Assembly: GCA_002771395.1 (NCBI GenBank)
Contig: PCSS01000205.1
Span: forward strand, 1 to 5,502
Direction of reading: 5' to 3'
Length of the DNA: 5,502 bases
DNA from: Bacteroidetes bacterium CG23_combo_of_CG06-09_8_20_14_all_32_9
Lineage (GTDB): Bacteria; Bacteroidota; Bacteroidia; Bacteroidales; GWA2-32-17
The position numbers were made by a program, and so were the translations under genes. The notes below the pieces were generated by a model. That model saw nothing but the letters and a program-made list of their open reading frames with translations. It was not told the DNA's origin and did no database searches. Each line of letters starts with the position of its first letter. The stretch's first letter is position 1. Shown here piece after piece: positions 1 through 5,499 of the stretch.

Positions 1-45
1 TAGGGTATAAGGGGTTCGCTTTATTCCCTATTTCCTTATACCATA
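1..45. repeat. Imperfect hairpin (12-bp arms) at the window edge
   Basis: Bases 1-12 (tagggtataagg) pair with 34-45 (ccttataccata) with one mismatch, leaving a 21-base loop. No T-run follows on the + strand, so this is not a classic intrinsic terminator. It may be the end of an upstream gene's 3' region or part of a short intergenic repeat rich in ataagg/ccttat words, which also occur near 5439-5496. It may continue outside the window. No TAnnTTTG promoter box was found between 1 and 104, so the promoter of the next gene is either upstream of the window or non-canonical. Confidence 0.4.
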
Positions 46-104
46 TTCCTTAAAATGAAAAAGATTGATATTGCAGACAAACACTATTTAGTTGAAATAA
101 AACT

Positions 105-953
105 ATGTTGCAAATTTCACTCATTGATGAGACCTTTAATGGACTTAATTCTGAACATTATAAATTAACCATTCAGTTTTTGCCCGATGGGTTTTCATAT
201 ACTTTACTTGATAATGTAAGGAAGAAATATGTTATGTTAAAGCATTATCAGTTTAAGAATAATGAAAAAACATTAGATGAAATTAATGGTATTTTAGCTA
301 CCGATAAATTATTTAACTTTAAATATGAAAGCGTAAGAACTTTTATTTTTACAAAAAATATTACAATTATTCCTTCAGTTTTTTCTGATAGAGAAAAAAT
401 TTCAAAGTTTACAACATTTAATTTTGGCGAAATAAATTCTAATGAAAGCTATGAATGCAAAGCTGCTTTTGATTCCACCCTGGCTTTTTGTTTGGAACAG
501 AATATTATTAAGATACTTTCATCATTAAATTGTCATATTTTTTATCCGCATGCAATTACAGTTTTAGCAGAAGCTCAAAAAGATTGTTTACAAAAAGAAA
601 ATTGTACAGGGATGTATTTGAGTTTATTGTCGGGTAATGCCGAAGTTGTTGTGGTAAAAAATAGTAAACTTCAACTTTTTAATATTTTTCAGTATCACTC
701 CGAAGATGATTTGTGTTATTATTTTATTTATTTATTTAACTTATTTCAATTTGATAAAGAAAAAACTCCTGTAACAGTTTCAGGAATTACACAAAAAAAT
801 GATAGCCGTTTAGTAAAAATTGAGCAGTTTATTAATAAACTTCAATTTTCTAAACCAAGTTCGAAATATATTTATAGTTATAGGTTTAACGAGGTTCCAA
901 AACATCATTTTTCAAATCTTTTTATAATGCCTTATGAGGATAATAAGCGGTAA
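105..953 (+). CDS. DUF3822 family protein, partner gene of rsmD
   Basis: This 282-residue protein resembles the DUF3822 family of Bacteroidetes, whose biochemical role is unknown to me. The clearest family-like stretch is N-terminal: a short Asp-containing segment (SLIDETF, 5-11), then LTIQFLPDGFSYTLLDNVRKK at about 21-41 and a conserved-looking KHY at 46-48. A second hydrophobic block with HIFYPHAITVLAEAQ spans 144-158, followed by strand-rich sequence (GMYLSLLSGNAEVVVVKNSKL, split over 169-189). The alternation of strands and helices recalls actin-like ATPase folds, but I see no phosphate-binding motif I would defend. There is no signal peptide or membrane segment, so it is probably cytoplasmic. 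The start is fixed: an in-frame TGA lies at 93-95 and ATG 105 is the first start codon after it. The 3' end overlaps rsmD by 20 bases, implying co-transcription and perhaps translational coupling. A link to rRNA modification is inferred only from this neighbour. Confidence 0.8.
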   Translation: MLQISLIDETFNGLNSEHYKLTIQFLPDGFSYTLLDNVRKKYVMLKHYQFKNNEKTLDEINGILATDKLFNFKYESVRTFIFTKNITIIPSVFSDREKISKFTTFNFGEINSNESYECKAAFDSTLAFCLEQNIIKILSSLNCHIFYPHAITVLAEAQKDCLQKENCTGMYLSLLSGNAEVVVVKNSKLQLFNIFQYHSEDDLCYYFIYLFNLFQFDKEKTPVTVSGITQKNDSRLVKIEQFINKLQFSKPSSKYIYSYRFNEVPKHHFSNLFIMPYEDNKR

Positions 954-1461
954 TAATAAAGGAAGGCATATAATACTACCAAAAGGTTTAACAGCAAGAC
1001 CTACTACCGATTTTGCCAAAGAAGGTTTATTCGACATTCTTGCTAATAAAATTGAATTTAAAAATATTTCGGTGCTTGATGTTTTTAGCGGAACAGGAAG
1101 TATTAGTTATGAGTTTGCATCACGCGGAGCTAAATCGGTTATTGCAGTGGAGTTAAATTTAAAACAAGTTGCATTTATTCGCGACGAAGTAAAAAAAATG
1201 AGAATGAATATTAAAGTAATGCAAGCTAATGCTTTCTTTTACTTAAAAAAAACAAAACTTAATTTTGATGTAATTTTTTGTGATCCGCCTTACAATATTA
1301 GCGGTATTGACCAAATACCCGATATTATTTTTGATAACCGGCTTTTAATTCCGGATGGCTGGTTAATTTTAGAACATTCAACGAAATACAATTTTTCAGA
1401 GCATAGGAAATTTATTGAGTGCAGGAAATATGGTAGTGTACATTTCTCATTTTTTCGTTAA
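934..1461 (+). CDS. rsmD: 16S rRNA (guanine966-N2)-methyltransferase RsmD
   Basis: RsmD transfers a methyl group from S-adenosylmethionine to N2 of G966 (E. coli numbering) of 16S rRNA during small-subunit assembly in the cytoplasm. The 175-residue product starts with the family's usual MRIISG..KGR segment. It then shows the RPTTDFAKEGLFDIL block at 22-36, the SAM-binding motif I VLDVFSGTGSISYE at 47-60, the acidic strand end VIAVELN at 69-75 and the catalytic DPPY at 117-120. A later LILEHS strand (144-149) and a C-terminal KYGSVHFSFF complete the Rossmann-like fold. It is a little shorter than the E. coli enzyme (about 198 residues), but no motif is missing. The start lies inside the preceding DUF3822 gene (20-base overlap) and is chosen because the canonical N-terminus begins exactly there. 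The organisation suggests expression as a two-gene unit. Another target guanine cannot be excluded from sequence alone. Confidence 0.95.
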   Translation: MRIISGNNKGRHIILPKGLTARPTTDFAKEGLFDILANKIEFKNISVLDVFSGTGSISYEFASRGAKSVIAVELNLKQVAFIRDEVKKMRMNIKVMQANAFFYLKKTKLNFDVIFCDPPYNISGIDQIPDIIFDNRLLIPDGWLILEHSTKYNFSEHRKFIECRKYGSVHFSFFR

Positions 1462-1470
1462 CGGGACTTC

Positions 1471-1507
1471 TAAAAATTGCTTTTTCTTTGTTTGACTTCA
1501 ATTTTTA
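1471..1507. terminator. Weak A/T-rich inverted repeat after rsmD
   Basis: The 9-bp arm taaaaattg (1471-1479) is perfectly complementary to caattttta (1499-1507) across a 19-base spacer. It lies 10 bases after the rsmD stop, and its 3' arm is T-rich, so it could end rsmD transcription or act on both convergent transcripts. The stem has only one G-C pair and the loop is long, so terminator function is doubtful. Confidence 0.25.
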
Positions 1508-1514
1508 AATCCTC

Positions 1515-1602
1515 ATTTACGATAGTCATACAATAGTCATACAATGGTCATACAATGGCCATTCAATAGTTATTTAGTGGTCATACAATGGTAATACGAT
1601 AG
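1515..1602. repeat. 11-bp tandem repeat array between rsmD and recJ
   Basis: Eight consecutive 11-base units run without gaps. Units 1526-1536, 1537-1547, 1548-1558 and 1581-1591 are tcatacaatag or tcatacaatgg. Units 1559-1569 and 1592-1602 match this consensus at about 9 of 11 positions. Units 1515-1525 and 1570-1580 are more degenerate (about 7 of 11). The array stops at 1602, directly next to the recJ stop codon (1603-1605 on the complement). Base pairs 1554-1563 (aatggccatt) form a perfect palindrome at the junction of two units. The period is close to one helical turn, and no open reading frame or CRISPR-like spacer structure is present. Confidence 0.9.
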
Positions 1603-3336
1603 TTACTCGTAATACTTTAAATTCTTTAGTTGTATATCTCTCAACCTTAATTGCAGCGAGGTTTTGTTCATAAAATCGTTTTTGTCAACAGAAAAACATA
1701 CATCAAAAGTTCTGCATTCGGCAACTTCCATAGCTTTACTTCCAAGTCCAAATCCAATAGCTGGAAAAATACTTCCCGGGCAGCTGTCCTGACGTAAATC
1801 AAGTTTTAAATGTTCATTTTTTTTTCCAACTGTTTTTCCTATGCCTGAATCAAAAACATTGTTTGCAACAAAAACCGGGTTCATATTTTCGGGTCCATAA
1901 GGCTGAAATCGCTGAAGTATCCTGAAAAACTTAGCATCAATTTGAGAAAGTTTCAGAACATCATCAATTTCGATATGAGGTATAAGTTGTTTTTCGGTAA
2001 TACTTTCCGATACAACTTTTTCAAACATTTCAATAAATTTATTAAGATTTTCGGGTTTCAACGAAATTCCTGCGGCAAATTTATGTCCGCCATAATTTTC
2101 TAACAACTGTCCGCATTTATCAATTGCATGATATAAATCAAAACCTTCAACAGTTCTTGCCGAACCGGTAATAAATCCATTTGACTTTGTTAAAATTATG
2201 GTAGGACGATAATAATGTTCAATTAGTCTGGATGCAACAATACCCACAACGCCCTTATGCCATTCAGGATTATACAAAACAGTAGTTTTCTTATTTTTAA
2301 TAGCTTCGTTGGAGTTTATCATTTCTATTGACTCGGCAGTAATCTTTTGGTCAAGGTCTCTCCTGTTTTCGTTGAATATATTGATACCTTTGGCAAATTT
2401 AAGTGCATCTTCTTCATTTTGTGAAACAAGTAACTCTACAGCTTTTGAGCCTGTTTCAATTCTTCCGGCAGCATTAATTCTTGGACCAATTTTAAAGACT
2501 ATATCATTAATATTCATCCCCATATCATCAATTCCGCATACTTTCTTAATTGCTTTTAAGCCAAATACGGGTTCTTTGTTAAGTTTTTCCATGCCGTAAA
2601 ATGCTAAAATTCTATTTTCGTCTGTTATGGGAACAATATCTGAAGCAATACTTACAGCAACAAGATCTAAAAAGGTATAAATCTGATTAAATGAGATACT
2701 TCGTTTAATACAAAATGCCTGAATAAGTTTAAAACCAACGCCGCAGCCCGAAAGTTCTTTATACGGATATTTACACCCGGGTTGTTTGGCATCAAGTACT
2801 GCAACAGCTTGCGGTATAGTATCGCCAGGCAGGTGATGGTCGCAAATAATGAAATCAACGCCCTTTTTGTTTGCGTATTTAATTTTTTCAACGGCTTTAA
2901 TTCCACAATCAAGGGCAATAACCAAAGTAAAAGCATTGTTTGCGGCATAATCAATTCCTTTAAAAGAGATTCCGTAACCTTCACCGTATCTATCAGGAAT
3001 ATAATACCTTATTTGCGAATATCTTTTTCTGAAAAAGGAATACAACATAGCAACAGCAGTGGTACCGTCAACATCATAATCTCCGTAAATAAGAATTTTT
3101 TCGTTGTTATTTAAAGCTTTTTCAATACGCATAATAGCTTTATCCATGTCCTTCATCAAAAAAGGATCGTGCAACTTTTTTATATCGGGATTAAAAAATT
3201 CATCGGCTTCTTTAAAAGTTGTAATTCCGCGTTGAACCAATAAATTTGCTATAACAGGGTCAACTGATAAACTTTTAGCCAGTTCCTGTATCAGCGTTTC
3301 ATCTCCTCTTGGCTTTAGAACCCATGTTTTTTCCAT
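1603..3336 (-). CDS. recJ: Single-stranded-DNA-specific exonuclease RecJ
   Basis: RecJ degrades single-stranded DNA 5' to 3' and serves recombinational repair, mismatch repair and stalled-fork processing in the cytoplasm. The 577-residue protein has the expected length and domain order. The DHH phosphoesterase domain shows IYGDYDVDGTTA at 83-94 (metal-binding D86, D88 and D90), ALDCGI at 141-146 (D143), CDHH at 165-168 and ASDIVPI at 231-237 (D233). The linker carries GPRINAAGRI at 284-293. The DHHA1 domain has EWHKGVVGIVASRL at 358-371 and the GGHKFAAGIS signature at 416-425. A C-terminal OB-fold region follows, with FQPYGPENMNPVF at 477-489. All metal-binding positions I can recognise are intact. 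The start is three bases after the lipB stop, so recJ is almost certainly co-transcribed with lipB and has no room for a promoter of its own except inside lipB. No Shine-Dalgarno sequence is evident. The gene ends directly against an 11-bp tandem repeat. Confidence 0.96.
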   Translation of the reverse strand: MEKTWVLKPRGDETLIQELAKSLSVDPVIANLLVQRGITTFKEADEFFNPDIKKLHDPFLMKDMDKAIMRIEKALNNNEKILIYGDYDVDGTTAVAMLYSFFRKRYSQIRYYIPDRYGEGYGISFKGIDYAANNAFTLVIALDCGIKAVEKIKYANKKGVDFIICDHHLPGDTIPQAVAVLDAKQPGCKYPYKELSGCGVGFKLIQAFCIKRSISFNQIYTFLDLVAVSIASDIVPITDENRILAFYGMEKLNKEPVFGLKAIKKVCGIDDMGMNINDIVFKIGPRINAAGRIETGSKAVELLVSQNEEDALKFAKGINIFNENRRDLDQKITAESIEMINSNEAIKNKKTTVLYNPEWHKGVVGIVASRLIEHYYRPTIILTKSNGFITGSARTVEGFDLYHAIDKCGQLLENYGGHKFAAGISLKPENLNKFIEMFEKVVSESITEKQLIPHIEIDDVLKLSQIDAKFFRILQRFQPYGPENMNPVFVANNVFDSGIGKTVGKKNEHLKLDLRQDSCPGSIFPAIGFGLGSKAMEVAECRTFDVCFSVDKNDFMNKTSLQLRLRDIQLKNLKYYE

Positions 3337-3339
3337 ATA

Positions 3340-4023
3340 TTATTGTATATCAAGGTTAAGTAAAAGAGCAAGATAATGTTTCAGGTATTTTTTAACATCT
3401 TCAACAGACTGTGTTTTACCTAATTCCTTTTGCATTGAAGTAACACCTTTATCAACAAATCCACAATGATTTATGAATAAAAAATATTTTAAATCGGTAT
3501 TTACATTTAATGCAAAACCGTGCATGGTAACAAATTTTGAAGTGCGAACTCCTATTGCACAAATTTTTCGTGTTTTTCCAGGAATATCTGCATTAAGCCA
3601 TACGCCTGTTGCACCTTTTAATCGTTCACCCTTTATTCCAAAGCATTTTAAAGTTAAAATTACAGATTCTTCCAGCGACCAAATATATTTTTTAATACCA
3701 ATACCGGCTTCTTCTAAGTCAATAATGGGATATACAACAATTTGTCCTGGCCCGTGATAAGTAATATCCCCGCCACGATTGGTTTTGCAAAAAACAGCAT
3801 CAATTTCTTTAAGGACTTTAGAGTTTGCAAGCAGATTGCTTACGTTACCGTTTTTTCCAAGAGTAAAAACATGAGGATGCTCACAAAAAAGGAGATAATT
3901 AATTTTATGAGTTTGTTGGTTTTCTTTTTGAGATATTACTTTTTGAAGCAGAGATTCCTGGTAATCCCATACCTCTTTATAATCAGAACGTTTTAAGTCT
4001 TCAAAATGAATAATAGTTTTCAT
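3340..4023 (-). CDS. lipB: Octanoyl-[acyl-carrier-protein]:protein N-octanoyltransferase LipB
   Basis: LipB moves the octanoyl group from acyl carrier protein to a lysine of lipoyl domains (pyruvate and 2-oxoglutarate dehydrogenase E2 subunits, glycine cleavage H protein). LipA, not present here, then inserts the sulfurs. The 227-residue product has the family signature RGGDITYHGPGQIVVY at 83-98, the conserved lysine in RKICAIGVR (K153), the MHGFALNV segment at 167-174 and the catalytic cysteine C187 in INHCGFVDKGVTSM. From memory the residue before this cysteine is normally proline (NPCG); here it is histidine (H186, codon CAT). The rest of the active site looks complete, so I expect a working enzyme. 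The start ATG is supported by the typical N-terminal length; an upstream ATG at 4030-4028 is in another frame. It is the first gene of a tight lipB-recJ pair, and its promoter should lie in the AT-rich spacer to its right. Confidence 0.95.
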   Translation of the reverse strand: MKTIIHFEDLKRSDYKEVWDYQESLLQKVISQKENQQTHKINYLLFCEHPHVFTLGKNGNVSNLLANSKVLKEIDAVFCKTNRGGDITYHGPGQIVVYPIIDLEEAGIGIKKYIWSLEESVILTLKCFGIKGERLKGATGVWLNADIPGKTRKICAIGVRTSKFVTMHGFALNVNTDLKYFLFINHCGFVDKGVTSMQKELGKTQSVEDVKKYLKHYLALLLNLDIQ

Positions 4024-4199
4024 TAACCATGTAAAAATAAATATTGTTAAAGTTAGTTATAAAAAAAGATTTTTTTCATTTTTGTTTACAAAAAAAATAA
4101 TTGACTGATAATAATCCTTATGTTGCAAAATTTGGATAAACAGCAAAAAAAAAGAAACTAAAAAATTATGAACTGTCTGTTAATAAACATATCAAGGAG
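4024..4199. other. A/T-rich leader upstream of lipB, no convincing gene
   Basis: This is the half of the 329-base spacer nearest lipB. It is dominated by A and T runs, including a 9-A tract at 4145-4153. On the minus strand taactttа-like sequence at 4055-4048 matches five of six fixed positions of TAnnTTTG but has no TTG at the expected distance, so the lipB promoter is not identified with confidence. On the + strand, very short open frames start at 4120 (13 codons) and 4168 (36 codons); neither has recognisable similarity or a good ribosome site, and I do not call them genes. Confidence 0.5.
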
Positions 4200-4262
4200 G
4201 TTGAGTAGTAACAAAAATTGTTTTATTGTTAAATGGTTACTTTTGCGGGTGAGTGGTAACAA
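4200..4262 (+). repeat. Direct repeat pair, 48-bp spacing (left copy)
   Basis: The 15-mers gttgagtagtaacaa (4200-4214) and ggtgagtggtaacaa (4248-4262) differ at two positions and are exactly 48 bases apart. A related pair with the same 48-base spacing occurs in the opposite orientation at 5358-5426, on the other side of the barrel-protein gene. In both places tacttttg stands just before the second gagt element. This suggests two diverged copies of one short element. Confidence 0.5.
4218..4245 (+). promoter_or_regulatory. Bacteroidetes-type promoter on the + strand with no gene downstream
   Basis: TTG at 4218-4220 is followed after 17 bases by TACTTTTG at 4238-4245. This fits the Bacteroidetes primary sigma-factor pattern (TTG at -33, TAnnTTTG at -7). 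Transcription would start near 4250 and run to the right, through the rest of the spacer and then antisense to the barrel-protein gene. No protein gene lies downstream on this strand within the window. It may make a small RNA or be a relic carried by the repeat it sits in. Confidence 0.45.
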
Positions 4263-4279
4263 GATATTTTCTACATAAA

Positions 4280-4325
4280 CTCTGTGTAACCCGGTTTGCC
4301 CCGTGTTCCCTGTGTTGAAAAAAAC
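4280..4325. repeat. Degenerate CTGTGT-type short repeat
   Basis: The words ctctgtgtaac, cccgtgttc and cctgtgttgaaaa follow one another with a period near 10 bases and end in an A-run. It resembles a CTCTGTG-rich intergenic repeat that I recall from several bacterial genomes, but this cannot be confirmed here. It is more GC-rich than its surroundings. Next to it an 8-base tandem (aacaggtg, aacaggta) occupies 4323-4338. Confidence 0.4.
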
Positions 4326-4336
4326 AGGTGAACAGG

Positions 4337-4352
4337 TACGTTTGCTGACGTA
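4337..4352 (-). terminator. Small hairpin directly after the barrel-protein gene
   Basis: The arms tacgt (4337-4341) and acgta (4348-4352) form a 5-bp stem with a 6-base loop that touches the stop codon of the leftward gene. Read leftward, a run of T follows only after roughly a further dozen bases (4326-4318). It might help end transcription, but the stem is short and the T-run is displaced. Confidence 0.2.
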
Positions 4353-5264
4353 TTATTTTACAGAAACTCTTATCCCAAAAATATTTTGTGTTCCAACTCT
4401 TGTATAACTGTATATTTCAGGAATATTAATTATGCTTATGCATGCACGAAATTCATAACAGATCTGAATTTGCTTCCAAAATTTATTTTTTTTAGCTAAT
4501 CTAAAATCAATTCCTAAAGGAATATAAAAAGAGAATGAATAACTGTTTTTATTTGTAAAAGTTTCAGAAATATCACTATTACTAAAACGATATTGAGAGT
4601 AATAAGTTCCGTTGTTATAATTATTTGAATTTCGGTTTTCAGTTTCCCTATTCTCAAAGTAATCTATTTTAGTTTGTGCATTAAATGTATATCCGGCAGT
4701 AATTCCAAATCCTGTGTAAACCGTTAACAAATATTTGGGGTCGGACCTAAAAATTATTGAACCATCATAACGAATATGTTCGGCGGAATAATTTATATTA
4801 TAAACTCTTTCAATTACCGAATCAATATAAGTTAATTCTCCGGTTTGCGAAGAAGTTAGCGTGTCATAAGGTTTTGCTTCTTTTTTATATAAATTTCCAG
4901 ATAACCCCATTCCTGAAAAATATGTAAAACCCATACGTATTTGAGGATTAATTCTGTAATTTGTTTTTTCTTTATTGCGAATATTTATTCCAAGTAAAAC
5001 CGAGAAAGTTCCATTAAAATCCATATAAGGATTTGAAGTATAATTATATCCAATAAAGTCTTTATTCAACATTTCAGAATTTGGTGCTAACGCTCTAAAA
5101 TTATTTAGTGAAGCATAAACAATTTTGGGAGCATAAAATCCACCTTGAATGTAAATATCCGAAACTCCAACTTTTTTTATAGCAGGAGTTTGTACTTCCT
5201 GTGCTTTTATAACTGATAAATTTGTAAAAAATACAAGCAATAATAAAAACGTATTTTGTTTCAT
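4353..5264 (-). CDS. Secreted protein, probable outer-membrane beta-barrel, function unknown
   Basis: I do not recognise the family of this 303-residue protein. The N-terminus is a clear Sec signal peptide: MKQN, a hydrophobic core (TFLLLLVFFTNLSVI, 5-19) and a likely cleavage after IKA at 21. The mature part is rich in Tyr, Asn, Phe and Ser and has many amphipathic strand-like stretches such as DIYIQGGFYAPKIVY (36-50), FSVLLGINIR (87-96), INPQIRMGFTYFSG (105-118), LLTVYTGFGITAGYTF (179-194), YSFSFYIPLGIDFRLA (242-257) and IQICYEFRACISI (266-278), ending GTQNIFGIRVSVK. This alternation fits an outer-membrane beta-barrel of perhaps ten to twelve strands. A polar Asn-rich stretch (about 205-222) would be a surface loop. 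The last residue is Lys rather than an aromatic residue. There is no lipobox cysteine, TonB box, OmpA-type domain or type IX secretion tail. It stands alone, with its own promoter-like boxes upstream and repeats on both sides. Confidence 0.75.
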   Translation of the reverse strand: MKQNTFLLLLVFFTNLSVIKAQEVQTPAIKKVGVSDIYIQGGFYAPKIVYASLNNFRALAPNSEMLNKDFIGYNYTSNPYMDFNGTFSVLLGINIRNKEKTNYRINPQIRMGFTYFSGMGLSGNLYKKEAKPYDTLTSSQTGELTYIDSVIERVYNINYSAEHIRYDGSIIFRSDPKYLLTVYTGFGITAGYTFNAQTKIDYFENRETENRNSNNYNNGTYYSQYRFSNSDISETFTNKNSYSFSFYIPLGIDFRLAKKNKFWKQIQICYEFRACISIINIPEIYSYTRVGTQNIFGIRVSVK

Positions 5265-5312
5265 CTTCTCAATTTTTAGTTTGCAATAAATAACTTTAAA
5301 AAAATGGAATTA

Positions 5313-5344
5313 TTGTAACATCAAATATACTTTGCATGTTACAA
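5313..5344. promoter_or_regulatory. Perfect 9-bp dyad enclosing a promoter box (candidate operator)
   Basis: ttgtaacat (5313-5321) and atgttacaa (5336-5344) are exact reverse complements separated by 14 bases; the half-site centres are 23 bases apart, about two helical turns. The spacer contains the TATATTTG promoter box (5329-5322, minus strand). A dimeric regulator bound here would cover the promoter of the barrel-protein gene, whose start lies about 50 bases downstream. The geometry is seen; the regulator is unknown. Confidence 0.45.
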
Positions 5345-5383
5345 ATTTATACATTTTTTAATAACTCACCTTACACAAAAGTA
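5322..5383 (-). promoter_or_regulatory. Cluster of three TAnnTTTG boxes upstream of the barrel-protein gene
   Basis: Read leftward, TACTTTTG (5383-5376), TAAATTTG (5349-5342) and TATATTTG (5329-5322) each match the Bacteroidetes -7 consensus exactly. The nearest is about 58 bases before the start codon, a plausible leader length. None has a TTG clearly placed 17-21 bases further upstream, so I cannot say which is used. AT-rich DNA makes single matches fairly easy; three within 62 bases is more than I would expect. Confidence 0.45.
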
Positions 5384-5426
5384 ATGTAATTTTGCTACAT
5401 CATTGTTAATAACTCACGTTATACAA
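5358..5426 (-). repeat. Direct repeat pair, 48-bp spacing (right copy)
   Basis: Two 21-base sequences at 5358-5378 and 5406-5426 share ttaataactcac, then c/g, tta, c/t and acaa, with only two differences, and lie exactly 48 bases apart. Read on the minus strand they contain the GTGAGT word and the TACTTTTG box seen in the left pair at 4200-4262. The two pairs therefore point toward each other across the barrel-protein gene. Confidence 0.6.
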
Positions 5427-5438
5427 TTTCATGCTTAA

Positions 5439-5499
5439 TAACCTTATTACCTTAATAGAAAAATTGAACCCATAGCCTTTTAACCTTATTACCTTATTA
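5439..5499. repeat. Repeated ccttatta octamers near the window end
   Basis: The 16-mer taaccttattacctta occurs at 5439-5454 and again, identical, at 5481-5496. Each copy is itself close to a tandem of the octamer ccttatta (the second copy continues as ttag). The spacing is 42 bases. No gene is visible in 5427-5502. Similar ccttat/ataagg words form the hairpin at 1-45. Confidence 0.6.

Noticed and set aside
55..168. Open frame of 37 codons starting at ATG 55
   Set aside because: It runs into the DUF3822 gene in another frame, has no similarity I recognise, and the DUF3822 N-terminus is already complete from ATG 105, so no frameshift need be assumed.
1515..1602. CRISPR array
   Set aside because: The 11-base units follow each other without spacers and are far too short for CRISPR repeats; no cas gene is present.
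2309..2599. Open frame of 96 codons on the + strand
   Set aside because: It lies wholly antisense within recJ, has no recognisable domain, and recJ's motifs account for the sequence.
2667..2984. Open frame of 105 codons on the minus strand in another frame
   Set aside because: It overlaps the DHH-domain part of recJ in an alternative frame and shows no family motif or start signal.
2782..3114. Open frame of 110 codons on the + strand
   Set aside because: It is antisense to the conserved N-terminal domain of recJ and shows no independent support.
3473..3996. Two open frames of 94 and 84 codons on the + strand
   Set aside because: Both are antisense to lipB, whose catalytic motifs fix the coding strand.
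4194..4200. Shine-Dalgarno-like aaggagg on the + strand
   Set aside because: No start codon at proper spacing opens a plausible gene, and genes of this phylum rarely use such sites.
4168..4278. Open frame of 36 codons on the + strand in the lipB/barrel-gene spacer
   Set aside because: It crosses the repeat pair and the promoter, has a poor ribosome site and no recognisable sequence.
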